From: Muribaculaceae bacterium
GTDB taxonomy: Bacteria; Bacteroidota; Bacteroidia; Bacteroidales; Muribaculaceae
Direction of reading: 5' to 3'
DNA: 38,715 nt
Assembly: GCA_022510505.1 (NCBI GenBank)
Contig: JAFLTL010000021.1
Span: 1-38,715, forward strand
Positions 17,681-25,892 of this stretch are shown here, in pieces. Made by a program: the position numbers and the translations under genes. The notes under the pieces are model-generated. The model saw nothing but the letters and a program-made list of their open reading frames with translations, was not told the DNA's origin and made no database searches. How positions within the stretch are numbered: the stretch's first letter is position 1; every line of letters starts with the position of its first letter.

Positions 17681-18973
17681 ATGCGTTTCTATAAGTCAGC
17701 TATTTTCTTTTCTATAATTTTTGTTAGTTATAGCTCCCTTGCTAAAGACTCGGTATTCCGCGATAATTTTAAGGATTCGACGCTTAGAATAGATTATATT
17801 TTCGGAGGAAAAAGGGGCAATCCCCAGATTAATCTTGATGGACAGGAAGTCACTCCAGGATGGGCAGGACGCCGTACCCTTTTAGATGAGGTACCCCTCG
17901 AAGGAAACGGCCAGATAATGGTTCTTTCATTGACCGGCGACACTCTGTATCGCAATCCATTTTCTTCTTTGTTTCAAGAATGGCTAAATACTCCTGAGGC
18001 ATCTCAACGGGCTATGTCAATGGAAAGTTGCTTTCTCGTGCCCGAACCTAAGGACAGTGCAAGAATCGTGCTGACTCTCTTCGACGGATATCGAAAGCCT
18101 ATGGCAAATCACGAATATTTATTTATTCCTGACGATATACTGATTAGAAAACCCGACGTTTCATCGCCCTTGAATCATCATTATATCCACCGTAGTGGCG
18201 ACCCTAAAAATAAAATCGATGTCGCAATTCTTGCCGAAGGATATACCTACGAAGAAATGGACTCTTTCATGATACATGCATCAACTGCAGTGCAAAGCAT
18301 ACTCTTCCATGAACCTTTTAAGAGTAGGGCCGATGATTTCAATTTTGTTGCTGTCGAAACACCGTCGAAGGATTCAGGTGTCTCAGTTCCAAGGTTCGGA
18401 CAATGGAAGGACACTGCATTTTCATCACATTACAGTACGTTCTATTCAAACAGATATTTGACCACAACATCGGTAAAGTCAATTTATGATGCTTTAAGAG
18501 GCATCCCATTTGAGCATATTATCATTCTGGCCAATGAAAATGAATACGGCGGTGGAGGTATTTATAATTTCTACACTCTGACGACTTCTAAGAACAAATT
18601 GTTCTGGCCTGTGGTAACCCATGAATTCGGACATAGTTTCGGTGGACTCGCCGACGAATATTTCTACGAAAACGATGACATGACCGATGAGCTTGTCTAC
18701 CCCGATGGTGTGGAACCCTGGGAAGGAAACATAACTACAATGACTGATTTTAGTTCTAAATGGACCAACCGCATTAAACCCGATCAAACAATTCCAACTC
18801 CTACGGGAACAAAAGGCGTCGGTATTTTCGAGGGTGGAGGTTATAGAACGACAGGAGTGTATCGACCGGTTGACCGTGATTGCCGAATGAGGTTCAATGA
18901 CGCCGAAGCTTTTTGCCCTGTTTGTCAGGATGTCCTGTTGAAGGTAATCGATTTTTATATAGAAAAGGATTGA
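17681..18973 (+). CDS. Secreted M64-family (IgA peptidase-like) zinc metallopeptidase
   Basis: Predicted exported metallopeptidase of family M64, whose founder from Clostridium ramosum cleaves IgA; many Bacteroidetes members have no known substrate. The 430-residue product has a signal peptide (about 1-21), an N-terminal beta-rich domain (about 25-160) and a catalytic domain beginning near IDVAILAEGYTYEEMDSF. The zinc motif is HEFGHSFGGLADEY (H314, E315, H318). The C-terminal region has paired Cys (DCRMRF and FCPVCQ). Its stop overlaps the next start by one base (TGATG), so translation is probably coupled to the Omp85-like barrel. IgA as substrate should not be assumed. Confidence 0.92.
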   Translation: MRFYKSAIFFSIIFVSYSSLAKDSVFRDNFKDSTLRIDYIFGGKRGNPQINLDGQEVTPGWAGRRTLLDEVPLEGNGQIMVLSLTGDTLYRNPFSSLFQEWLNTPEASQRAMSMESCFLVPEPKDSARIVLTLFDGYRKPMANHEYLFIPDDILIRKPDVSSPLNHHYIHRSGDPKNKIDVAILAEGYTYEEMDSFMIHASTAVQSILFHEPFKSRADDFNFVAVETPSKDSGVSVPRFGQWKDTAFSSHYSTFYSNRYLTTTSVKSIYDALRGIPFEHIIILANENEYGGGGIYNFYTLTTSKNKLFWPVVTHEFGHSFGGLADEYFYENDDMTDELVYPDGVEPWEGNITTMTDFSSKWTNRIKPDQTIPTPTGTKGVGIFEGGGYRTTGVYRPVDRDCRMRFNDAEAFCPVCQDVLLKVIDFYIEKD

Positions 18974-20118
18974 TGGGGGCCCTTTCTCAAAAGATTCTTC
19001 TGTTGATTTTGTTTATTACCGGAACGACTTGTTCAACCTTGTCGGCCCAGGATAGCATATATACAGCTCAGTCACGAAATTTCTTTCAAAAGGTCGGAGA
19101 CTATTTCAAGCGAAGCAACCAGGAGGTCGAACCGGGAAAATTTGACATAACTTTTATTGGCGGTCCTCATTATTCCGAAGAGAAAAAGTTTGGAATAGGA
19201 CTATTGGCTGCCGGTGTCTATCGTCCCGACTATGAAACTCCACCATCTAACGTTTCTTTATTTGGAGATGTTTCCACCGTGGGCTTCTTTGAAGTGGGTG
19301 TTTCGGGACATAATATCAGTAAGCGCGACCGATCCCGCATTAATTATGAATTATATTTTTATTCCTTTCCAAGTTATTTCTGGGGTGTGGGGTTTGAGAA
19401 TGATTTCAATAACGATAATAAGACTAAGTTTAAAAAACTTCAAACACAGTTGACAGTAGAATGGCTTTGGAGAGCTGCGAGAAATCTTTATTTGGGGCCG
19501 GCATTTGAATTTCGTTATAATTCAGCATCGAAACCCGATGACCCACGACCGTGGGATGGTTATCGTACCTCGACCTACAGTTATGGAGTAGGCGCAACAA
19601 TGAGCTATGATACCCGCGACAATCTAACTGCACCCAACAATGGGATGAATGCATTGATAGCATTAAAGGCCTATCCCGGCTTCTTGTTTAACAAAGAGGC
19701 TTTCGGAAATGTGGAGTTGACCTATTCCTATTATTTCGGGATTTGGAAAGGTGGAGTATTGGCAACACGAGTTCATGGAATGTTTTCCATCGGACATTCA
19801 ATCCCGTGGGGTATGTTGCCATCCTTTGGAGGAAGTTATAATATGAGGGGCTACTATTTGGGCCGCTACTGTGACAGAAACGAGGCAGATATCACGGTCG
19901 AATTGCGTCAGCATGTTTGGCGACGTAGCGGCATAGCCGTTTGGCTCGGTGCCGGAGAAGTATTCCCCGATTTTAAAAGTTTGAAATGGGATTGGATTCT
20001 CCCCTCGGCAGGAATAGGTTATCGATGGGAGTTCAAGAAAAATATAAATATACGATTCGACTTTGGAGTGGGTCGAAAGTCCACCAATTTCATCTTCTCT
20101 ATTAATGAAGCGTTCTGA
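18973..20118 (+). CDS. Omp85/BamA-type outer-membrane barrel without POTRA domains
   Basis: A 381-residue protein with a signal peptide (about 1-27, ending LSAQ) followed directly by a beta-barrel resembling the surface-antigen (Omp85 C-terminal) domain. The L6-loop-like motif MRGY (291-294, in GGSYNMRGYYLG) fits the VRGF/Y element of Omp85 proteins. SYDTRDN with its strand context and the terminal FIFSINEAF also fit. There is no room for POTRA repeats, so it is not BamA itself. The ATG at 18973 is chosen over an upstream ATG at 18913 because the latter lies inside the M64 gene and gives no signal peptide. It overlaps its neighbours by 1 and 14 bases. Possible roles: export or surface display of the M64 protein, or a patatin-like or lipid-linked function without the enzyme domain; unproven. 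Confidence 0.85.
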   Translation: MGALSQKILLLILFITGTTCSTLSAQDSIYTAQSRNFFQKVGDYFKRSNQEVEPGKFDITFIGGPHYSEEKKFGIGLLAAGVYRPDYETPPSNVSLFGDVSTVGFFEVGVSGHNISKRDRSRINYELYFYSFPSYFWGVGFENDFNNDNKTKFKKLQTQLTVEWLWRAARNLYLGPAFEFRYNSASKPDDPRPWDGYRTSTYSYGVGATMSYDTRDNLTAPNNGMNALIALKAYPGFLFNKEAFGNVELTYSYYFGIWKGGVLATRVHGMFSIGHSIPWGMLPSFGGSYNMRGYYLGRYCDRNEADITVELRQHVWRRSGIAVWLGAGEVFPDFKSLKWDWILPSAGIGYRWEFKKNINIRFDFGVGRKSTNFIFSINEAF

Positions 20119-21766
20119 ACGATACACATCCGTTAGTTTTTTTGTTGCATTCCTTACAGCAACCACACTCGTTATTCCAAACATTATTCTTGATTTTACC
20201 GAGATAGACTACAATTGGATTACAATTGTGCTTAACATCGTTTTCCCTTTTTCATCCTATCTTTTCATTACAGCATTATTTAAAATAACCGGCAAAGGTA
20301 TATTGATGACTTTTCCGTTTATGCTTTTCTGTGCATTCCAGATTGTTTTGCTTTATCTCTACGGCGAATCAATAATCGCTGTTGACATGTTCCTGAATGT
20401 GGCTACAACCGATTTTGACGAGGCGAGTACTTTGCTAAACAATTTGACTCCCGCCATAATATTGGTTATCATTTTATATTTGCCGCCATTGATATATGCG
20501 GTTTGGAATCTGATAAACAAGAAGAGAATTGTACGGCACAAACGTCTTTTGTTATGCGGTTGGTCCCTGCCAATTCTGCTTGTTTCAGGAATTGCGCTTC
20601 TGGTATTTTCATTAACAGGTTATGTTAATCCGGGAAGAGATATATTTCCGATAAATGTGATTAAAAATCTTGTAACTGCTGTAGAACGCAACAAAACTTC
20701 GAAGGACTATCCCGCATCAGCTGCTGACTTCAAATATTCGGCTAAATATACAGGAAATGACAGAAGGGTAGTGGCCCTTGTAATAGGTGAGACAGCCCGT
20801 ACCGACCGTTGGCAACTCTTCGGGGCTGAACAACCGGTCAATCCCCATTTGAGTCGTAGAAAAAATCTTTATCTTTTTCCCAAGAGTCTGACTCAATCTA
20901 ATACAACTCATAAGAGTGTTCCAATGATGTTGACTCCTTTGACATCAGAGAATTTCGATTCATTGAAAAATTATAAGTCGATAATTACTGCATTCAAGGA
21001 AGCAGGATACAGAACATTCTGGTTGACGAGTCAGCCGCCGAATGGCTCCTATACAGAAAAAATGAGTCAGGAAGCTGATTCGGTGATAGTCATGAAATAT
21101 GTACCTGATGTTGATCTTGCCACTGCTTCAGAAAGACTATTGTCAAATGTTGACCGTTTGGATAATGTGTTGTTGATTTATCATACCTATGGAAATCATT
21201 TTCCCTATAATTTGAGATATCGAGCTGAATCGGCAGTTTTCAAACCCGATTCCCCAATCGAAGCACGTGCCGATAATTTAGAAAGATTGCTCAATGCCTA
21301 TGACAATGCTACTTTAGCAACAGATTTGGCTGTCGATTCAATCATATCGGTCTTAAATAAGCATGCCGATTATAGTGCGATGGTATATGCCGCCGACCAT
21401 GGTGAAGATATATTTGATGATCATCGAAACCGTTTTCTCCATGCTTCGCCTGCACCGACGATCTATCAATTGAGGGTGCCGATGTTCGTGTGGCTTTCCG
21501 ATACACTTAAAAGCAATGATGAAAGAGACATGACAATTCTTGCGAACACTCACAAGACTGTAAGTCCTTCAGTATCGGTATTCCATACGGTATTGGATTT
21601 AGGATGTGTTTCAACACCGTACTTTGATCCGCAAAAAAGTTTGGTTAACGAAAGTTTTTTGGAACTTCCTTATTTATATTTAAATGATCGAAATGAATCA
21701 CTACCATTGGAAAGAAGTGGAATGAAAGAAATCGATTGGGAAATAATGAAGAAAGAAATTTTTTAA
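20105..21766 (+). CDS. Phosphoethanolamine transferase-like membrane sulfatase-fold enzyme (EptA/CptA/OpgE type)
   Basis: Predicted inner-membrane enzyme that moves phosphoethanolamine (or a similar group) onto lipid A, core sugars or another envelope glycan. The 553-residue product has five N-terminal membrane helices (within about 1-180) and a periplasmic alkaline-phosphatase-fold domain. Metal and nucleophile residues are visible: GETART (E229), Thr268 in NTTHKSVP, and DHGED (D431, H432). The periplasmic domain has a single Cys, so the disulfides that characterise EptA and MCR enzymes are absent, pointing to a CptA/OpgE-like branch. The start ATG at 20105 lies inside the end of the barrel gene (14-base overlap). 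It is the last gene of the Lrp operon. Confidence 0.9.
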   Translation: MKRSERYTSVSFFVAFLTATTLVIPNIILDFTEIDYNWITIVLNIVFPFSSYLFITALFKITGKGILMTFPFMLFCAFQIVLLYLYGESIIAVDMFLNVATTDFDEASTLLNNLTPAIILVIILYLPPLIYAVWNLINKKRIVRHKRLLLCGWSLPILLVSGIALLVFSLTGYVNPGRDIFPINVIKNLVTAVERNKTSKDYPASAADFKYSAKYTGNDRRVVALVIGETARTDRWQLFGAEQPVNPHLSRRKNLYLFPKSLTQSNTTHKSVPMMLTPLTSENFDSLKNYKSIITAFKEAGYRTFWLTSQPPNGSYTEKMSQEADSVIVMKYVPDVDLATASERLLSNVDRLDNVLLIYHTYGNHFPYNLRYRAESAVFKPDSPIEARADNLERLLNAYDNATLATDLAVDSIISVLNKHADYSAMVYAADHGEDIFDDHRNRFLHASPAPTIYQLRVPMFVWLSDTLKSNDERDMTILANTHKTVSPSVSVFHTVLDLGCVSTPYFDPQKSLVNESFLELPYLYLNDRNESLPLERSGMKEIDWEIMKKEIF

Positions 21767-21776
21767 TTTATTTTTA

Positions 21777-21828
21777 AATCATCATATAATAAAGTTTCCA
21801 GTTTTTGTGCATTATATTATTGATGATT
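21777..21828 (+). terminator. Possible weak terminator after the Lrp-M64-Omp85-transferase operon
   Basis: AATCATCA (21777-21784) pairs with TGATGATT (21821-21828), extended by about six AT pairs after a one-base bulge. It is very AT-rich and lacks a clean T-run, so this is only a plausible end of the operon. Confidence 0.3.
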
Positions 21829-21902
21829 AATTAGATATAAATCTTATATTCATTTAAAGTTTCCCAAAATGGAAAATTTTCGCAATTAATTTTAAATTAT
21901 AG

Positions 21903-21935
21903 TTTGTCTATTTTGGAAAATAGTTATTAATTTTG
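21903..21935 (+). promoter_or_regulatory. Promoter of nrdDG with internal palindromic operator candidate
   Basis: TTTG (21903-21906) and TAATTTTG (21928-21935, exact TAnnTTTG) are 21 bases apart. Between them lies CTATTTTGGAAAATAG (21908-21923), a perfect 7-bp inverted repeat around GG. A repressor bound there would cover the spacer. A related half (TGGAAAAT) recurs at 21870-21877. The expected start is near 21941, with a leader of about 35 bases. Confidence 0.6.
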
Positions 21936-21975
21936 TCTATCATAAATTAATAAATCAGTCAATAATTTAATAAAA

Positions 21976-24183
21976 GTGATACAAACAGTTGTCAAGCGCG
22001 ACGGTAGGATTGTCGGATACAATGAGGAGAAGATTAAGGCTGCCATTCGTAAAGCCATGTTGACTACAGAACTTGGTGAGGATGAAGCTCTAATTTGTAG
22101 AATTACCGACCGTATTGGTTTGTCTGGTAATACTCAAATGACCGTGGAGGATATCCAGGACCGCGTGGAATTCGAATTGATGAAAAGTCCACGAAAGGAA
22201 GTCGCCAAACGCTATATCGCCTATCGTGACAAACGCAGTATCGCACGACGGGCAAAAACGCGCGACATGTTTCTTGAAATCATAGAAACTAAGAACAACG
22301 ACATCACTCGCGAGAATGCCAATATGAACACTGATTCTCCGGCGGGAATGATGATGAAATTTGCCAGCGAGACAACAAAACCTTTTGTTGACGACTATTT
22401 ATTAAGCGATGAGGCTCGTGAGGCTGTGAACAATGGTTATATTCACATCCATGACAAGGATTATTATCCAACTAAGAGCTTGACCTGTGTGCAACATCCC
22501 CTCGACAATATTCTTGAGAAGGGTTTTACTGCAGGTCACGGTGAATCTCGACCGGCCAAAAGAATTGAAACAGCGAGCATAATTGGTTGCATTTCCTTGG
22601 AGACTGCTCAGAATGAAATGCATGGCGGCCAGGCACTTCCTGCTTTTGATTTTTATCTCGCTCCGTTTGTGCGTTCTTCATATAAGGAAGAAGTGAAGAC
22701 TTTGGAGAAATTGACGGGAGAAGAACTGAGCGATCTATATGAGGCCGAAATTAAGGATTATATAAAGAAACCACTGGAAGGTCTTCAGGGAAAAGAACGC
22801 TACAGGCAGCATGCAATTAATGAGACCGTGGGTCGCGTTCATCAGGCGATGGAAGCATTCATTCACAATATGAATACAATTCATTCGCGTGGAGGAAATC
22901 AGGTTGTTTTCAGTTCAATCAACTATGGCACCGATATTTCAGCCGAAGGTCGTTGCATTATTAGAGAACTCCTTCAGTCGACCTATGAAGGTGTCGGAAA
23001 TGGAGCTACGGCTATTTTTCCAATTCAAATCTGGAAAAAGAAAAAAGGTGTCAACTACAATCCAGGTGATCCGAACTATGACCTTTATCTTGAAGCCGCA
23101 AAGGTGACTGCACGAAGATTCTTCCCGAATTTCGTGAATTTGGATGCGACCTATAACCATCATGAAAAATGGCAGAGTGATGACCCTAAACGTTATCAAT
23201 ATGAGGTCGCCACGATGGGTTGTCGCACCCGAGTCTTTGAGAACCGATACGGAGAAAAAACTTCGATTGGTCGGGGTAATTTAAGTTTCACTACTATCAA
23301 TATCGTCAGGATTGCTATCGAATGTATGTCAATCCAGGATCAGGATGAAAGAATCCGTCGGTTCTTCGAAAAACTGGATGATGTTCTTGAAATAACTTCA
23401 CGTCAACTGAACGATCGTTTCAATTTCCAAAAGACAGCCCTTGCAAAGCAATTCCCGCTTGTAATGTCCCGTCTATGGGTCGGTTCAGAGAATCTTAAGC
23501 CCAATGACACAATTGAGAAAGTAATTAACCAAGGTACGTTGGGTATTGGATTCATCGGATTAGCCGAATGTTTAATCGCATTGACCGGTAAACATCATGG
23601 TGAAAGTGAAGAGTCTCAGAAGCTCGGCTTGAAAATTGTCAGTCACATGCGAAGCCGTGCAAATGAGTTCTCTGAACAATATTCTCATAATTTCTCTGTA
23701 TTGGCTACTCCAGCCGAAGGGTTGTCAGGCAAATTCACCAGAAAGGATAAGAAGTCTTTTGGAATTATACCGGGAGTAACCGATAAGGAATATTATACCA
23801 ATTCAAATCATGTTCCGGTTTGGTATCATTGTTCGCCACGACATAAGGCCGAGATTGAGGGACCTTATCATGAACTGACCCGCGGAGGTCACATATTCTA
23901 CGTAGAGATTGACGGGGATGCTACTCACAATCCAAAGGCAATCCTCGACATTGTCGATTTGATGGATCATTACAACATGGGCTATTGCTCGGTAAATCAT
24001 AATCGAAACCGCTGTATGGATTGTGGTTATGAGGATGCCACTGAACATCTAGAAGAATGTCCTTCTTGTCACGGCCATTCTATAGATAAATTGCAAAGAA
24101 TTACAGGTTATCTCGTTGGAACAACCGACCGCTGGAATCATGCCAAATTGGCTGAGCTTCATGAAAGGGTTGTTCATAAATAA
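21976..24183 (+). CDS. nrdD: Anaerobic ribonucleoside-triphosphate reductase
   Basis: Class III glycyl-radical enzyme that makes deoxyribonucleotides without oxygen, in the cytosol. The 735-residue protein starts with an ATP-cone (VVKRDGRIVGYNEEKIKAAI, about 5-95), the allosteric site that senses ATP/dATP. It ends with a four-Cys zinc site (C680, C683, C695, C698) and the glycyl-radical loop RITGYL (G711). The start codon is GTG; no ATG lies at the right place and the ATP-cone begins at once. It is followed after 8 bases by nrdG. The palindrome in its promoter is a candidate redox or nucleotide-dependent control site. Confidence 0.97.
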   Translation: MIQTVVKRDGRIVGYNEEKIKAAIRKAMLTTELGEDEALICRITDRIGLSGNTQMTVEDIQDRVEFELMKSPRKEVAKRYIAYRDKRSIARRAKTRDMFLEIIETKNNDITRENANMNTDSPAGMMMKFASETTKPFVDDYLLSDEAREAVNNGYIHIHDKDYYPTKSLTCVQHPLDNILEKGFTAGHGESRPAKRIETASIIGCISLETAQNEMHGGQALPAFDFYLAPFVRSSYKEEVKTLEKLTGEELSDLYEAEIKDYIKKPLEGLQGKERYRQHAINETVGRVHQAMEAFIHNMNTIHSRGGNQVVFSSINYGTDISAEGRCIIRELLQSTYEGVGNGATAIFPIQIWKKKKGVNYNPGDPNYDLYLEAAKVTARRFFPNFVNLDATYNHHEKWQSDDPKRYQYEVATMGCRTRVFENRYGEKTSIGRGNLSFTTINIVRIAIECMSIQDQDERIRRFFEKLDDVLEITSRQLNDRFNFQKTALAKQFPLVMSRLWVGSENLKPNDTIEKVINQGTLGIGFIGLAECLIALTGKHHGESEESQKLGLKIVSHMRSRANEFSEQYSHNFSVLATPAEGLSGKFTRKDKKSFGIIPGVTDKEYYTNSNHVPVWYHCSPRHKAEIEGPYHELTRGGHIFYVEIDGDATHNPKAILDIVDLMDHYNMGYCSVNHNRNRCMDCGYEDATEHLEECPSCHGHSIDKLQRITGYLVGTTDRWNHAKLAELHERVVHK

Positions 24184-24191
24184 TACCGACG

Positions 24192-24644
24192 TTGAAGGTT
24201 CTCAAGATTGTTGAAGGTACAATTGTAGATGGACCCGGTTTGAGAACCACGGTCTATTTTGCCGGATGTAACCATCATTGTCATGGTTGTCATAATCCCC
24301 AGTCATGGGATCCTGAGAACGGTCGTGACATGAGTGTAGATGAAATTTTTGATATCATCGAATACAACGGGTTTGATGTGACTTTCTCAGGTGGAGAACC
24401 GTTGATGCAGATAGAGAACGGGCTTTTGGAATTAGCCGGTAAAATCAAGAAGTTGGGGAAATCAATCTGGTGTTATACCGGTTACACTATAGAGGAAATA
24501 AAACAATCCCACCAGCTTAATCCTGTTTTGAATGTTGTGGATGTTTTAGTTGACGGTCCGTTTGTAGAAAGTCTGAAAGATTTGTCGCTATGTTTCAGGG
24601 GGTCGTCAAATCAGCGAATAATTAACCTAAAAGAATCAGAATAA
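24192..24644 (+). CDS. nrdG: Anaerobic ribonucleotide reductase activating protein (radical SAM)
   Basis: Uses S-adenosylmethionine and a [4Fe-4S] cluster to install the glycyl radical on NrdD. The 150-residue protein carries the cluster motif CNHHCHGC (CxxxCxxC, about residues 26-33) and a SAM-binding GGEP (FSGGEPLMQ). The expected NrdG start (EGTIVDGPGLRTT) lies immediately before the cluster. The start codon must be TTG at 24192 (or another non-AUG just upstream), because the first in-frame ATG lies past the cluster motif. It lies 8 bases after the nrdD stop and is closed by a clean terminator. Confidence 0.95.
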   Translation: MKVLKIVEGTIVDGPGLRTTVYFAGCNHHCHGCHNPQSWDPENGRDMSVDEIFDIIEYNGFDVTFSGGEPLMQIENGLLELAGKIKKLGKSIWCYTGYTIEEIKQSHQLNPVLNVVDVLVDGPFVESLKDLSLCFRGSSNQRIINLKESE

Positions 24645-24668
24645 TCTTAATTCTGCCACTAAATAACG

Positions 24669-24700
24669 AACCCGACGACATCTTTATCAATCGTCGGGTT
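24669..24700 (+). terminator. Intrinsic terminator of nrdDG
   Basis: AACCCGACGA (24669-24678) and TCGTCGGGTT (24691-24700) form a perfect 10-bp stem with a 12-nt loop, running into TTTTG on the plus strand. It lies between the convergent nrdG and GIN-lipoprotein genes and may serve both. Confidence 0.78.
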
Positions 24701-24725
24701 TTGACTATGTAAGCTAATTCTAACT

Positions 24726-25682
24726 TCAATTTTTCTTTGGTTGTGCGGTCAATACTTTTCCACCTGACGAGGTACTTATATCGGGTGTCTTCTCTATTGT
24801 CAGATCTTTTGCATTTATATCACCACCCGATGAAGAATTCATTGATGCGTATTCGCAAATCCCTCCTACTTTAATGTCTGCACCGGAGCTAGCTACCATG
24901 TCCATAGATCTTGTGAATATATTCTTGCATTTGAAGGATGCTGCCGAAGAAGCTGATATGTGAATCACCGTTCCTTCAATTCTTTTAATTGAGACCGATG
25001 CTTTGGAGGATATGGAAACATATGTCTGACCGGTTAGCAGAGCCGACTCTTCAATATCACCTGATGAATTATTTGATGATTCTTTCATCTTAATCGACGA
25101 ACCGGATATTTTTATATTACCGTTAGAGGATGATGAAAGATAAATGTTCGAACATCTGACTTTGCTCAAAAAATCAGTAATGCCTGAGGATGATGTCGAA
25201 ACATTGATTTTTGAACCTTGTGCCGTGACATCTTCGTTAAAAATAATCTGTCCTCCCGATGAAGCAGAAACATTAATGTCCTTGGTTGTCACTATAGGTG
25301 TCTTTACATTGATGATACCTGAGCTTGACGCCTGAAAGGAGTTAAGTGAGCCTCCGTTCAACTGTATTATGATTTTATGGTAACTTTTCTTTTCATAAGT
25401 TTTGGGTAATTTAAATGAGAGTGTTCCATCGGAGTTGACATTATAAGTCAAGTTATCAACAATCTCTTTTTTCCCGCTTATGACGGCTTTTGATTGTAAA
25501 TCGTTTTGGGTATATATGATCTCAATACTATTTGAAGTGGAAACTCCAGTGAATTTTTTATTAATGTTGATTTCTCTGGAATTATTGTCCGTTTTACCTT
25601 TCTTTACTTCGTTTACCTGTGCTGTGCATCCCACTGCAAAGATAAATATACTTAAAAATGGAAAAATTGTTGATCTGTTCAT
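24726..25682 (-). CDS. GIN-domain (DUF2807) putative adhesin lipoprotein
   Basis: Exported protein of unknown function with a right-handed beta-solenoid-like head-GIN domain. The 318 residues begin with a lipoprotein signal (FIFAVGC, acylated C19). Most of the rest is a run of short strands punctuated by Ser-Ser-Gly/Ser-Ser-Ala turns (SASSGG, STSSSG, SSSSNG, NSSSGD, SASSAA, SSGGDI), one per solenoid rung. The family occurs widely in Bacteroidetes and is often labelled adhesin on weak evidence. No lipoprotein export signal (acidic run after the Cys) is present, so a periplasmic face is as likely as the surface. It is monocistronic and convergent with nrdG. Confidence 0.85.
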   Translation of the reverse strand: MNRSTIFPFLSIFIFAVGCTAQVNEVKKGKTDNNSREININKKFTGVSTSNSIEIIYTQNDLQSKAVISGKKEIVDNLTYNVNSDGTLSFKLPKTYEKKSYHKIIIQLNGGSLNSFQASSSGIINVKTPIVTTKDINVSASSGGQIIFNEDVTAQGSKINVSTSSSGITDFLSKVRCSNIYLSSSSNGNIKISGSSIKMKESSNNSSGDIEESALLTGQTYVSISSKASVSIKRIEGTVIHISASSAASFKCKNIFTRSMDMVASSGADIKVGGICEYASMNSSSGGDINAKDLTIEKTPDISTSSGGKVLTAQPKKN

Positions 25683-25810
25683 TTTATTGTTCGTTTTATA
25701 ATACTTCTTAAATTAGACGTATTATGAGATTAAAAAGTTACATGAACCCCAAATTTTTTTACATCCAATTTTAACTATACTAATATCGTGAAATTCATCT
25801 ATATAACTTT

Positions 25811-25846
25811 CAAACCCCGCTCAGCAAAATAACTGCACGGGGTTTG
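25811..25846 (-). terminator. Probable terminator after the MFS transporter gene
   Basis: CAAACCCCG (25811-25819) and CGGGGTTTG (25838-25846) form a perfect 9-bp stem with an 18-nt loop, 46 bases past the MFS stop. The following sequence on the minus strand is only moderately T-rich. Confidence 0.5.
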
Positions 25847-25892
25847 AGAACGCTTAATTTTAGTGTTGATTTATGCCGTTTTTACGGGACAA

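Noticed and set aside
18913..18972. Upstream ATG extending the Omp85-like barrel by 20 residues
   Set aside because: It lies inside the M64 coding region and removes the N-terminal position of the signal peptide; the ATG at 18973 is better.
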